Source: Theobroma cacao (taxonomy: Eukaryota > Streptophyta > Magnoliopsida > Malvales > Malvaceae). From it: DNA of 64,000 nucleotides. Shown piece after piece: positions 45,380-56,810 of the stretch (positions are counted from its first letter, which is position 1; each line of letters starts with the position of its first letter). A program made the translations under genes and the position numbers. The notes under the pieces were generated by a model, which saw nothing but the letters and a program-made list of their open reading frames with translations, was not told the DNA's origin and made no database searches. Location of the stretch: NCBI RefSeq assembly GCF_000208745.1, contig NC_030855.1, positions 12,139,088-12,203,087 on the forward strand. Direction: 5' to 3'.

Positions 45380-45813
45380 ACCTTAACATATTTTTTCCTT
45401 CCCTCATAGGATTAGCTTATGTGTCACTAGGTAAGGTACCTTGAGGCCTATTATTGATGGTGTTGGCAAGTTGCCCAACCTGAGTATCAAGGTTTCTCAA
45501 TAAGGCTGACTGACTATGAATGCGAACATCAATTTTAGCCATATACTATAAAAGCAACATTTCCATAAATGGCATCTTTTCCTGCACAAGAAGTTTTGCT
45601 TAAGGTGGAAATCTGAGAGGGAAATTAGGCCTTAAAGCTGATGAAGACCCCTAATTATTGCTCCAAGAAAAGTTTGGATGATTCCTCCACCTAGGATTAT
45701 AAGGGTTGGAATACAGGTTGTTTTGTTGCCTATTCCTAACAAACTGAACTGACTTGAAACTCACTGGATAGTGAACATTATCCCTATAATAATCATAATT
45801 AACAAATGGACTT
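45380..45813 (-). pseudogene. Athila-like gag C-terminal part
   Basis: The minus strand gives SPFVNYDYYRDNVHYP, then QFVRNRQQNNLYSNPYNPRW and RNHPNFSWSNN, then a stop where relatives continue. After it, SSSALRPNFPLRFPP, a QSALLRNLDTQVGQLANTIN segment and RPQGTLPSDT. These are well-known blocks after the gag core in Athila/Tat gypsy elements. The N-terminal half lies at 51726-52700, beyond a nested solo LTR. Confidence 0.85.
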
Positions 45814-46849
45814 TGTAACAACTTTCTCCCCAATCATTACCAACGTTCGAGACTTGGGAGTAATCTCGTCAAATCTCGAACAAGCCTTAGTTGAGATTCT
45901 GGATAATCAAGTCGAACATTCTAGTGCATAAGTAAATTGACTTCCAATATTAATACCATCATTTACTTAAACCAAATAAACAGTGACATTTAAGAAGTAG
46001 CATCTAAATACCAATACCAGACTTAATAAACTTCGAAGTACTTTTAAATCACACATGGTAATCGTTACACAAACTCCAAAGTTTTAGCAAATACATATCC
46101 AAAAGACTAAAAATAATTTTAAGAGTATAACAATTTTACATGACTCGATCTTATGCAGCAGAACGACTCAAAGTGGAAGTCTAAAAGATGCCATTACCTA
46201 CATTGTAGCAACTCTCGATGTTCTGAGCAATACACTTGAGTTGATTACTTATCTACAAAAGGAAGATAAGGGGGTGAGTCTCACAGACTCAATGATCATT
46301 AACTTCGTGAGTAGGGCATAGATGGGAAACAAGCTAAAGGCAAAAAATTTGAATGTTAAAACATAAGAGTATACATGAATCAATTAAAATAAAATGAAGC
46401 ATTTGTGCCTTATTTGTAAAACCATGAATTTTAGTGCAACGTAATTATTTAACAATAAATGTATCCAAACCAGTATAAGTATAAGATTTCCTATCTTTAA
46501 ATACATTCAACAACTTTACTCAAATCAATCCAACATAAACACGCATGCTCCCGTGAAATTAAGCAATGTTGATGTTAAAACGCAAGTTTATAAACGATCT
46601 CATCTGTGAGATATTAAACACAAATCCAACGTATAAATAAAGGAGCTGCGAAAAATCTTATAGTTTTCACTGTGCAAAAGAATACGTATTGAAAACCCAA
46701 GGAGATATCACTCTCGAGTAGGTAATCGTAAATAACAACCCGTGGACCCACTTTCATGTAATAACATTCGGGAGCTCCACTCCATTGGATCCCACAGCCA
46801 TGGCAGTCTCGATGATGTTGGTTGACATCGGAGAAATCAAGCGATGACA

Positions 46850-46945
46850 ACTGCGTATATCACTTGTGGCCTAGCCACGTATATCATCTCGTGGCCTTGC
46901 CATGTATATATCATAGACTGTGGCCCCAGCCACATCTAACAACCC
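46850..46945. repeat. Minisatellite with GTGGCC...GCCAC units
   Basis: Three units of about 28-35 bases near 46863, 46891 and 46920, each with GTGGCC(C)...(T)AGCCAC or close. Distinct sequence but similar LTR position to the minisatellites of the other families. Confidence 0.7.
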
Positions 46946-48117
46946 GTCGGTGACCTAAAGGTTCTCTAGTTAAAGCTCACTTGCTCACAAGGGTCACACT
47001 ATCCTGATGTGACATTCGGCCTACTCTCGAATCTCCTGATTTAGTAAAACCATTTAAAAATCAAGTTGATTCTCAAAAGCTCATTTAAAATCCATTTCAA
47101 GAGAACCAATCATGGTAGCATGATAAAACTTCTTTTTGTATGACTTTGCAATCTAAAACCTTTGCATGAGGTTTAATTATCAAATCAACATGGTGAATAT
47201 ATGTAATTTGTTCATGAATGCACATCACACAAATCACTAAGGCACGCTTTCATATAAATCATGGTAAAAAGCTTGGTTCCTGATTTAAAATCCTTTATGT
47301 ATATAACTTACATTTATATAGTCAAAACACTTTCAACCATTAAGGCATTCACAATTTCCTAGCATTTCTACCAGCTCATGCTTTCCACAATAACAATTTA
47401 TAAATCATTCATGTCAATTAATCGTATATCAATATGTATAGTATAAAAATTTTGAAATCGGCACCCCTATTCACCTTACAATAGCGGGATACTACGTCGC
47501 TATTGACTCGGATGCGTATCTAGCTAATTCTACTTGTCGGTCACCTGTTACCTCCTTCGGCATGCCACCACAGCACATTTTCTTTACTTATACACTTCCT
47601 AGCAACAATGAAAACTCAATACACTTAATTGTACTCATGCATGGCAGCAAATCAACCCATAAACCGTTAACCAAATCTCTTAGTTTTCATCAACATTATC
47701 CACATTCATTTAGCACACAATCCACACACTTTCAACCAACAGAAGCCAATAAAATATACTATACTCACATTGCATGCTCACCTTATAGTTTTAGCTTGAG
47801 TTCCACACACGTAGTTCACTATTTCTTCATATCCAGGGTCACCATTACTGCCACAAACATAAATAATTAGCACACATCTTGTTTCTCCTTTTTACTTGTG
47901 ATTTCAAGACTAAAACACTTACCCATTGCTCATTTAGCTCAAAATCACCATGCATTCTAAGATCTACCTGCATGCATGCATTTATTTGTTTCAAATCTTG
48001 GAGGACCTTTGCTACCACAAACATACTCACACAATTACCAACTCATTCCCTTAAGAAATCATGACTAAAATCAAAGTTTTACTTACCTTCCTTGTCTCGA
48101 GTTCACTAGGCCGAACC

Positions 48118-48240
48118 TTCATTTCTCATTTCTTCTTTCTCCTTTCTTTCTTCCTTCCTTTCTTTCTTTCTCCTTTCTTCTTTCTTCTTTCTCCTTTCTT
48201 CCTTTCTCTCTTTGCTTCCAAGCCGATTCTCCCTCTTTTT
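48118..48240. repeat. Pyrimidine-rich low-complexity tract
   Basis: CTTT/TTCC repeats of about 120 bases; purine-rich on the strand of the LTR. It corresponds to the purine-rich leader of family A LTRs (about 17336) but is expanded. Confidence 0.85.
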
Positions 48241-49415
48241 GTCTAAACGTGTGGTTTTTCCTTTCTTTTTTTATCTCATGGGTAGATTGGCCAATGTTTT
48301 CCAAGCCTTTGCCCATCTTTTTCTTCTTTCTTTTATTCCTCATTCCTCATTAGACCATCTCATTCTCCACTCAAGTTTCATGCACAAATTTCCCCCTTTA
48401 TGCGTTAGCCATAAATCTATCCTCATATCTTCCCATCCACCACCTCACTCTCTCATTTTTCCTTTCTTTATTTCTTTATTCCATGCACCACCTTATTCCT
48501 CTAATTACATTTCATGCGCAAACTTCACTTAATATTTTGTTTGGCCACTTATTGTGAAGCCTCGACCTTCATAGATGCATAACTCGAGGTGCAACTTATG
48601 TTTAAAGGTTTAATTTGAGCTAATGATACTAGTTTTACATTACTTATAATTATTTTATGTCGTTATAGGAGTAGGATTTAGAAATAATTTCAATTGGTGA
48701 GGAAAGGTGTATAATGGCTTATTACTCTATTTGCATATATTTCAGTTTTTCAAGCATATCTCCCACTAAATAAGTCCAAATGACATGAGTTTTTAACCAT
48801 TAGAAAGCTAAGAGGTAGGGCTATAACTTTTATGTTTACCACTTTACCCAGCTTTGATGGGAAGGTGGCCAAATTCTTTGATGAAGTGGAAGTACTTTGC
48901 CAGGAGAACAGATTTGGACATAACATTTAAGCGCGGTGGCGTTGGAAATTAAGAGCCGTGGCCCTCACCGTAATTTCCACAAATAACAAGTTTAGGGGAT
49001 TTTTGAAGCTAGGACTTTTGGGGGCTACTTAAGGGACCTCTTTCAGAGGGTTTTGGACCTTTTCCAGTGTCAAAAGAGTAAAAGATTTCACAAGAAAAGG
49101 AGGAAGACAAGTGGCCTTGTTAAGGGCATTATTGTAATTGCATGAAGATTTAGATAAGCTTTAACTATAAAAAAATCTCATTCTTCTAGCAGCTTCTTCA
49201 TTTCTCTAGCAACTTCTTCTTCTCCTTCCTCCTATCTCATGTTTCTCTCCTCTACCTTAAAAGCTTTTCTCAAGCTTCCATTACTCTCCCAAACTAACCT
49301 CAATTTTTGTGCTCTACACACCCTATTGTAGGGTTTTTCATACTCTTTTACTCCCTCACCTAAAACAAACCCTTAAAAGTCTTTCTTCAATACTTTCTCT
49401 CACTAGTTAAACTTT

Positions 49416-49446
49416 GTAAAGAGAGAGAGAGAGAGAGAGAGAGAGG
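49416..49446. repeat. GA microsatellite
   Basis: About 14 AG units, in the place where other family C LTRs have AGAGAGAAAGAG. Confidence 0.93.
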
Positions 49447-49991
49447 TTTCATGATAGCTTGAGGACTCTTGGGAAGAAATTTCATTACAATCCACGAAGG
49501 TGAGTGATGGATTGGGACTTGTTTTAAGTTGTTGATAAAGGCTAATAATTAGAGTTATGAGTTGTGTATTGTTGAAGTTGTTTATCTATTTCTAGTGTTA
49601 CTAAAGTAGAGAACTGAATAGCCAATCAAATGGTAATGGAAGATAGATAGGAAAGGCTAGTGAAGCTTGATTTTAGGAAATAGCTTTTGGAGTGATATTA
49701 ATGTAAATTGGATTGGTTGTGATGTTTTTGTGTGTGATAGGTTCCAACGAGGCCCTCAGCCCCATTTGAACCATTAGGAAAGTTAGAGTCAATTAAAGGT
49801 TCAACAAATATGGTGAGTGAACTTGCATTTCAAAATGTTTTGGGGAAATGTTTACGTGTTTCAATGAATCATTTGGGAATTTTATCGATTTTTGCTTTAA
49901 AATTTCCTGGGAACAAGCCCTTGATAAAATGTTTGATGTTGTGAATTATGAAAAGTGTAAACGGATGAATCCATATGTTTTTGTATGATGT

Positions 49992-49992
<1 letters not shown>

Positions 49993-50031
<39 letters not shown>

Positions 50032-50042
50032 NATATATGTAT
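49993..50042. repeat. TA microsatellite with one N
   Basis: About 20 TA units, one undetermined base at 50032, then ATATATG. The true length is unknown. Confidence 0.9.
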
Positions 50043-50149
50043 ACTATGTCATAAATGGTACCATTGTGTGACAAATGCAACCGTGCATGTGCAAGGTGAG
50101 TGTGCACTTGTCGGTGATGACGGTGGTGAGAGAGATAGATGGTGATATT

Positions 50150-50310
50150 GTTCGGCTATGTGCACGATGTGGTGGGATGCACATGACTTGGGTGAGATGG
50201 GATGTTCGGCTATGTGCACGATGTGGTGGGATGCACATGAGCTAGGTGAGATGGGACATTCGGCTATCTGCACGATGTGGTGGGATGCACATGAGCTGGG
50301 TAAGATGGGA
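50150..50310. repeat. Minisatellite, three units, CGGCTATGTGCACGATGTGG type
   Basis: Three units of about 57 bases begin near 50154, 50211 and 50268 with GGCTATSTGCACGATGTGGT and share GGGATGCACATGA and GGTGAGATGGGA. Confidence 0.9.
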
Positions 50311-51725
50311 TGTTTGCTGGAAATTTTCTCTCTTTCAAATTCATGCTAAATATGGTTCCTTCATCATTAAATGATTTAATAACCAGGGGTTTAAAGGAAG
50401 GATTTTAATAAGAACTTAGACAAAGTTGCATTGTTCTCAAATAAGTGCATCATGATTATCAAATTTTTTTATTGTTGCTTGTTCCCTTCTTATGTTCACT
50501 CACTTAGTTTATACTCACTATTTTCAACTTCAAGTTTTCAGATCACGAAGTAGTTGGAACCTAGGTTGAGGTGTTCACGTAGTTTCGTCTTCTTGGTATG
50601 TATGTTGGCATTTAGTAGCCGTCCCTTCACCTTGGTCACTCCGCTGGAAGCCCAGAGTCGTTTTTGTTTGTAAATACATGCATGTGATGTAAAATACTAA
50701 ATGCAAGCCTTAGAGCATATATGTATATTTTGATTAGTAAACCACCATGAGTGGCAATGGTTAACATTATTTGGGTTAATGTGAAATGCAGTCTTGATTG
50801 TTATAACATATTAATTAGGTTCTTATAGATTGAAAATAAGAAAGGTAACTTTAAGAATAGTTGATGGAATGATGAGCAGGATTATATAAGTAGGCTTGCT
50901 TGGGCTTGGTGGGTTATACCCATTGGGTCCATGCGCCGGTCACAGTTCAGAAATCGGGTCATGACCCTTATTCAACCATTCAAGTCACATGCATGCCACA
51001 TTCTTCTTTCTTTATTTGGCCACCTAATGCCCAATCTCATTACATGCAAACAAGCATAATCTTTATTCTTCCTTTTTCTTCACAAGGTGGGGGTCCCACA
51101 TGTTCCCCACTAACTTCTCTTTTTTTTGGCATGCTTTAATTTGCATGTAATAGTGAATTCACATGCACACTTCATATCCCACATAATCCAACTTTCCTTG
51201 GCTAATTAGTTCACATTTAGCTTCAAAGGTTGAAATTGCACATAAGTCTTCCAACTTTTCCTTATTTACCATGTGACCCTCTAAACTTTTCATCCTTTAC
51301 AGTTTGGTCCTTTCAACATTTCTTTAATTCCAATTTCCTCTTATTTTCCTTCCTTCACACATGTTCAAACAAAATATAAAGTTTTCACTTTGCCACGGTA
51401 TTACCATAATATTTAAAAATATCCTTACTTGCTCTAACTTTATTTAATAAAGACACGTGAGCCCCACTAACGTCGTTTTTCTGCCAAATTCTTTCTTACT
51501 TCTTCTCCTTCACTTAGATTAGTCATATAAGCCTCCTCCATGACTAATCTCAACAATAAATAAAATATTAACATATTAATATTATTTTGTTAATAAAATA
51601 TTATTTTATTCTAATATATTCTTTTCACCTGTTACCGTTATTTGACACTTAAATTTATGTCAATTGACTCTTTGTCTCATTAATAAGGTCTTATTGGCTT
51701 TTATACGAAGGTATGGGGTGTTATA

Positions 51726-52700
51726 GGCTCTAAATAGAATGAACTCCAAAGTAATCAAATTTCTTGGCTAGAGCATCTACCTGTGATGTCAATGCATTGA
51801 TAGCATCAAACTCATGAATTCCAACAACCCCTCTATGCATTAATCTCTCTGATGGCCATTGATAGTTGTTTAATGCCATTTCATCCAACAGACCATAAGC
51901 CTCATCAATAGACTTTGTCATAAGAGCTCTTCTAGCAACAGCCTCAACAGTAGTCCAAATATGACCATTCAAACCATTATAAAATGTCTACACTTGAAGC
52001 CACGTAGGTAGCCCATGATGAAGGCAACGTCGAAGCAAATCCTTGTATCTATCCTAGGGCTCGTACAACAACTCAGAATCAAGTTGCATGAATGATGTGA
52101 TATCATTCCTTATTTTTGCTATCTTGACCAAAGGAAAGATTTAGCTAAGAACTTTTAAGCAAGATCATCACAAGTAGTAATCGAGCCAATAGAAAATGAG
52201 TTCAACCAAATCTTCACTTTGTTCCATAATGAGAAAGGGAAGAATCTCAATCTAATAGCATCAACAATAACTCCATTATGCTTGAAAATGTTACAAATCT
52301 CTAGAAAATTGGAGATATGAGCATTAGGATCGTCATTAAGTAACCCTAAAATTGGACTATAGTCTAGATCATTTGGATAATTTTTGGGTTTATCACAAAG
52401 TTGTTGGCTTGAATAGCTAGCCTTTGAATGCTCAAGTGAATACCTTGCACCAATGGAATAGCATAATCTCTCAAATATCGATTATCTTCCACTACTTGCC
52501 CTTGAATTTGCTACTCTCTTTGATTATCGATCATTGTTTTTGAATGATTAAAGTCTTGTGAATTTTGGCGCAAAAGTCTATTGAAAGTCTTCTCAATTTT
52601 CAGATCATAAGACACAATTTCCAAGCTCTTGACTCTTCTCATACAATAACTAAAAAGTACTTGAAAATAAAGAAAAACAAAGCTTGAAGTAAGACTAGTT
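51726..52700 (-). pseudogene. Athila-like gag N-terminal and central part
   Basis: The minus strand reads, in order, LLNDDPNAHISNFLEICNIF, FFPFSLWNKVKIWLNS, FSIGSITTCDDL, then a TFYNGLNGHIWTTVEAVARR-like segment and DEAYGLLDEMALNNYQWPSE. This is the retrotransposon gag core of Athila/Tat elements; the NNYQWPSER block is diagnostic. Stops occur near 52170, 51988 and elsewhere. The last 80 codons (51730-51972) are open. It continues into 45813 across the inserted LTR. Confidence 0.87.
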
Positions 52701-52737
52701 GCTTGGTATTAATATTTGCAAAAATTAGGAAACAAAT

Positions 52738-52755
52738 TCCCCGACAATGGCGTCA
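52738..52755 (-). other. Primer binding site, tRNA-Asp type, of the Athila-like element
   Basis: The minus strand reads TGACGCCATTGTCGGGGA. It differs from the tRNA-Asp complement TGGCGCCGTTGCCGGGGA at three places, all transitions. Confidence 0.8.
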
Positions 52756-52764
52756 AAAACTTAT

Positions 52765-52785
52765 TGTTGATTTTATGCACGTAAG
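52765..52785 (-). repeat. Inner end of the Athila-like 5' LTR
   Basis: TGTTGATTTTATGCACGTAAG. The LTR continues at 63733, after A3 and its duplicated TATAC/TATAT. Confidence 0.75.
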
Positions 52786-53382
52786 TATATTGTAATACCC
52801 CGTCCTTTGATATGGTGACTAATAAAGCTTATTGGATGCCAATTGAGGTTAATTATAATGTTTAGAAATGATGAAAGATGAAAGGAATAGTTTGTGATAA
52901 AATATTTCGCATATGAGGAAATAATAATAAAATAATGATAATTTTATCGAAGAAGAATTTGCAAGATAAAAGTGATTCGGAAGTCAATTGAGGCATAATA
53001 AGGTATTTTGGGTACCAAGGTGACAAGAGGAAATTTTTGGAATAAAATAATATTAAAATATTAATATTTTATTCAATATCAAAATTTTCAATGAAGAAGG
53101 AGTATATAGTCAATCTAAGTGAGGGAGAAGAAGAATTAGAGGATTTTTGGAGAAAAATGACGTTAATGGGGCAGCGTGTCTTTATTAAGTAAAGATAACG
53201 TAGGCAAATAAATATTTTAAATATTATGGGGATACCGCGTTGGAGTACAAACTTCATACTTTGTTTGTGAATGTGTAGAAGAAGGTAATAGAAGGAAATT
53301 GGAGTTAAATGAGTGTTGGGAGGACTAAATTAAAATGAAAAGAAACAAAAAAGGGTAAAATGGTAATTTTATGTGAATTTTG

Positions 53383-53407
53383 GTAAAGCTTCCAAAGGAA
53401 GCTTTGA
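53383..53407. repeat. Conserved hairpin, slightly damaged copy
   Basis: GGTAAAGCTTCC-AAA-GGAAGCTTTGAC; the C of the left arm's GTCAAAG is missing. Confidence 0.8.
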
Positions 53408-54748
53408 CTCTAATTTTTTTAGGTCAAGACCGACCTTATCCTTTCCCCCAGTAGATTTTTCTTCTTCTTTATCCATGCTCGACGCCATTCTTGAAGCTTC
53501 CATGCCATTTTCTCTTTATCCACCATGAAATCAAGTTTTCTTCAGTTTCCTTTCCATGTTTTCTTTTCCTTTCTTCTCCAAACTTCTTGAGCATTAAATT
53601 TATAGCCTTTAACCCGAATTTCCAGCACACCAAAACCCTAGGAGGAGAAGAAAGAAAAAGAGAGAAAGGAAGAAAAAGCTTGGTTTTGGTGATTCAAGCA
53701 AGGAACGGTAAGAATTCTTGTTTTTGGCTTGAGTAGTCTTTGAAAATGAGTTAGTGACTTAGAGAAATGTCTTGTGGCAGCAAAGATTGGCTTGATTGGA
53801 GAAAAATTGGTAACATGTAAGCCAATAAACACATGGGTACATGAAGGGCTAAAAGTGGAAAAGGAAAACGGTAAGCTTAACACTATGTTTTAAAGCCTAC
53901 GATTAGTTGAATATTGTGAGGAATTATGGTTGTTGAAAGGATTTATTTGCCTAAGCTAGTTGAAAATTATTAAGATTGTATGGCATGTTGTTTGAAAGAA
54001 ATGAAAAAGGAATATTGTGGATGGAGGATTGAGAAACAAAGTATTGAAAGTTAGATAGATAACAATGCATGTAAAATAGGAAATAATCGAGTGAAAGTGA
54101 AAATGATTGTCACTACCATATATGTGTGGAAATCTAAGATGGATTTAGGTGGAAATTATTTAGAAAGGTTGAAGTAGACACGTGACATCATAATTAAGTT
54201 GCCGGTGATATAATTTAAGGAATTACGTAAGCAGATATAAGTAATTTTAGTAAAAATGTATTAAGATGTGAGTTAATTGAAGATGGTTTCATGATAGGAT
54301 GAAAAATATAAATTTGAGTAAGGATTAATTGATTGAAGTGTTGCCTGTATACGCATATAATTAAATATATTGAGTTTTTATTATTATTCAGAAGTGCAAA
54401 GATAAGGTTAGAGTACTGTGGTGGCATGCCGAAAGGAATAACGAGCAACCGGGAAGTAGAAATAGCTAGATACACCTTTGAGCTAATAGCGATGTAACAT
54501 CCCGCTATCGTAAGGTGAGTGAACTTGCACTAAAATGTTTTGGGTAGATGTACATATGTTCGATTGAATTACTTAAACTGTTTAAATTGTCTTTTCTGCA
54601 AAATGCAGGGGAAAAAGCTTTTAGTGAAACGTCTTTGTGATGTGGAACATGATTGTAATGAAACTATATACCTCTATATGATGCTGATATGTATGTAAAG
54701 ATATATGATGTGTATTGTTAAGCAAAGTAATTTTGTATAATGGATGTA

Positions 54749-54912
54749 ACCGTGCATGTGCAAAGTGGGTAGTGCACATGCTAGTTGAATGATGAGGTTT
54801 CGATAGTTACAACCATGCATGTACGGAGTGGGCAATGCACATGCCGGTTGAATGACGATGTTGCGATAATTACTACTGTGCATGTGCGGAGTGGACAATG
54901 CACATGCTGGTA
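54749..54912. repeat. Minisatellite, three units, CGTGCATGTGC type
   Basis: Three units of about 62 bases with AACCGTGCATGTGC-like starts and GTGCACATGC-like ends. Matches 62361-62525. Confidence 0.88.
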
Positions 54913-56106
54913 ATGATGCATATGAGTTGGGTGATGTGATGGTATATATATATATACATGATTACTATATAGATATGTTTGGATTTAAAATGTGATCGCA
55001 TTGACTATTGATAACTTGAGTATTGTCAATGTGTTCAATTTAATTTGAAATGTGGCATGAGTGGATTTTCCCAATGGCAGTGAATACCCCTTGGATTTTA
55101 TATGGCTAGAATCTCAATGCAGAAAAAATGCCTTTTTGCTACGGTGAGAGTCAATCTATTGTGTTTGACTTACTTGAAGTTTACTAAAGCTTTCACTTAT
55201 CAACTTCTTTGTTTTTCATGAGCCTTTCGTTATTAAGTGACTAAAAGATCAAGATTTGAAATGAGGGGTTTTTAATAAGGGTTAAGCTCAACTGCATTGT
55301 TTTGAACTTAAATGCATCATGATTTTTTTTAAAACCTTCATTAACATTGCTTGTTCCCTTCCTATGTTCACTCACTGAGTTTATACTCACGTTTTTAAAA
55401 TTCATGTTTTAGGTTTCCTGAGTTAAAGGTGATTGGATCCTAGGATGAGGTGCTCCTCCCTATCCATTGCTTGGTAGGTTTAACGTGACACTAAATGTTA
55501 GCAACCGTGCCCTGAGTCACTCTGCTGACGGTCAAGGTTTAATCATGTGTATATGAATACTTAGTGTGAAATACTAAGAATCATTTGTTAATCTATATAT
55601 GAATATAATGGTTGATGATACCATTATGAATGCATGATTGGGTTTTACGAATTGTTTTCAAAGGAACGGTTTTGAATATTACGAATTTTGGATTCTAAAG
55701 GAATAAGGATTAATGTATAAGATCACTTTAGATACGTAGATTGAGGTGTTCGCGTACCCCCATCTTTTGGGTAGGTATCTTGACACTCAGTAGTCATATC
55801 TCCCATCCAGATCCACTACATTGACGGACAAAGTCTTTGTATATGTTTAATGTGAATTGCAAAGATGTAGTGACAAACTATCTTTATATGATTTGAATTA
55901 TGATGCTAATGTGAGCATTCACTTGGGTTTTATGAGTTACGTTGGAGAAATCGACATTTGAACACTATTAAGCTTATTCTTGAAGAAATATGCTAGATAA
56001 ATGGGTTAATATACAAGTGCATACTGAGAGGCTTGCTTGGGCCTAGTGGGCTATGCCTATTGGGTCCTTGCGCCGTCATGGCCCGAAAATTGTGCCGTGA
56101 CAAAGG

Positions 56107-56118
56107 TGGTATTAGAGC
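56107..56118 (+). other. Primer binding site of A3
   Basis: TGGTATTAGAGC, four bases after the LTR; one transition from the tRNA-Met type. Confidence 0.85.
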
Positions 56119-56340
56119 TCTAGGTTTAGTTTAATCCTAGGGATTCCTGTGTGGTCAACGGAGTTGTTGGAGTTCGCGTAGAGTCTTGTTCTTGGATTGT
56201 GGGTGCGTAACGCAAGTCAAAGACAGGAGGCTACATGGGCCCTTACTTCATTAGAAACTTACCTGTTCTTATGATGTCTAGATGGATGAGTAATTAATAC
56301 TTGGTTGCGTATAGATGGACGTGCGCCAGTTGTACACACC

Positions 56341-56810
56341 ATGTCTAGAAAAGACAACAGTCCCAATAGCTCTCATAGTACTTGCGAGGGCTCGCTAGAT
56401 TCCACTGCTTGGAGCCGATATATAATCAAGGGTGAAAGCGTAACAAGTAACTTGACTCGATTTTGAGTGGATCGATTTTCCCAAGAGGTAAACAACTATT
56501 TAAGAGTTTGAGAAGTCTTGCAAGACTAGTGCGTAGTGAGATCGATTCGAGGAAAAAGAACACAAATAAGATGGGAAAAATGACTATCAATAATTATCGT
56601 CCTAGGAAGGTATCTGTATCCGTTGTCCAACACTTTCGTCCTGGTTGTGGGAGAGGTGTTGTACCTGTTAGTAAGGAGGAATTTGAGAGGCAGCAACAAG
56701 CTTGGATTGAGAATAAAAAAATGAGAAAATCTCAAAAGGAAGAGGAGGACCCGGAAGAGGATCCATCGATGTGCTCAGATCAAGGCAACTAGGATCCTAA
56801 AGACACTTAA
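56341..56810 (+). pseudogene. Broken short ORF of A3, same unknown protein as at 344
   Basis: Starts at ATG 56341 (MSRKD). The frame is lost near codon 42 by loss of one T in a T run (compare 459-472 with 56457-56469). A second frame (56463-56792) then carries the rest: LFKSLRSLARLV, KKNTNKMGK, a KEEFERQQQAWIENKK stretch and an acidic EEEDPEEDPSM tail. A stop near 56790 precedes the one shared with A1 at 56808-56810. No known domain. The Lys/Arg-rich middle and acidic tail would suit a nucleic-acid-binding protein, but this is guesswork. Confidence 0.5.

Larger units (their letters stand above)
48553..50966 (+). mobile_element. Solo LTR, family C, plus orientation, nested in another solo LTR
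   Basis: Starts TGTGAAGCCTCGACC and ends GGGTCATGACC (expected TGACA). It is flanked by a perfect duplication CTTAT (48548-48552, 50967-50971). At 2.4 kb it is the shortest family C LTR here and lacks the palindrome array, with sequence jumping from the minisatellite (ends about 50310) to TTTTCTCTCTTTC. It has a TATA-like ACTATAAAAAA (49164-49174). Confidence 0.92.
45814..51725 (-). mobile_element. Divergent family A-like solo LTR, minus orientation, itself interrupted
   Basis: Excluding the nested family C LTR (48553-50966 plus one duplication), about 3.5 kb remains. Its minus-strand start (TATAACACCCC, expected TGTAACACCCC) and the following 400 bases align with family A LTRs, including the AATAAAATAATATTTTATTA block, TGACGTTA/ACGTTAGTGGGG and CGTGTCTTTATTAA. 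The flanks GACTT (45809-45813) and GGCTC (51726-51730) differ by two transitions and may be a decayed duplication. It lies in the Athila-like gag. No internal domain is seen. Confidence 0.75.
52791..56102 (+). repeat. 5' LTR of A3
   Basis: TGTAATACCCC to TGTGCCGTGACA, 3312 bases. Carries the hairpin (53383-53407, one base lost in the left arm), three minisatellite units (about 54749-54910) and an extra segment of about 300 bases (about 55720-56028) absent from A1. Confidence 0.93.

Noticed and set aside
48061..48532. Frames rich in Phe/Leu (plus) or Lys/Glu (minus)
   Set aside because: They are translations of a pyrimidine-rich low-complexity tract in an LTR.
50150..50310. Regularly spaced direct repeats resembling a CRISPR array
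   Set aside because: Units are joined head to tail without unique spacers, lie in a plant LTR and have no cas genes nearby.
53491..53883. Overlapping frames at the LTR leader (also at 17336 and 61278)
   Set aside because: Purine-rich leader repeated in every family A LTR; frames are open by composition and are not conserved as protein.
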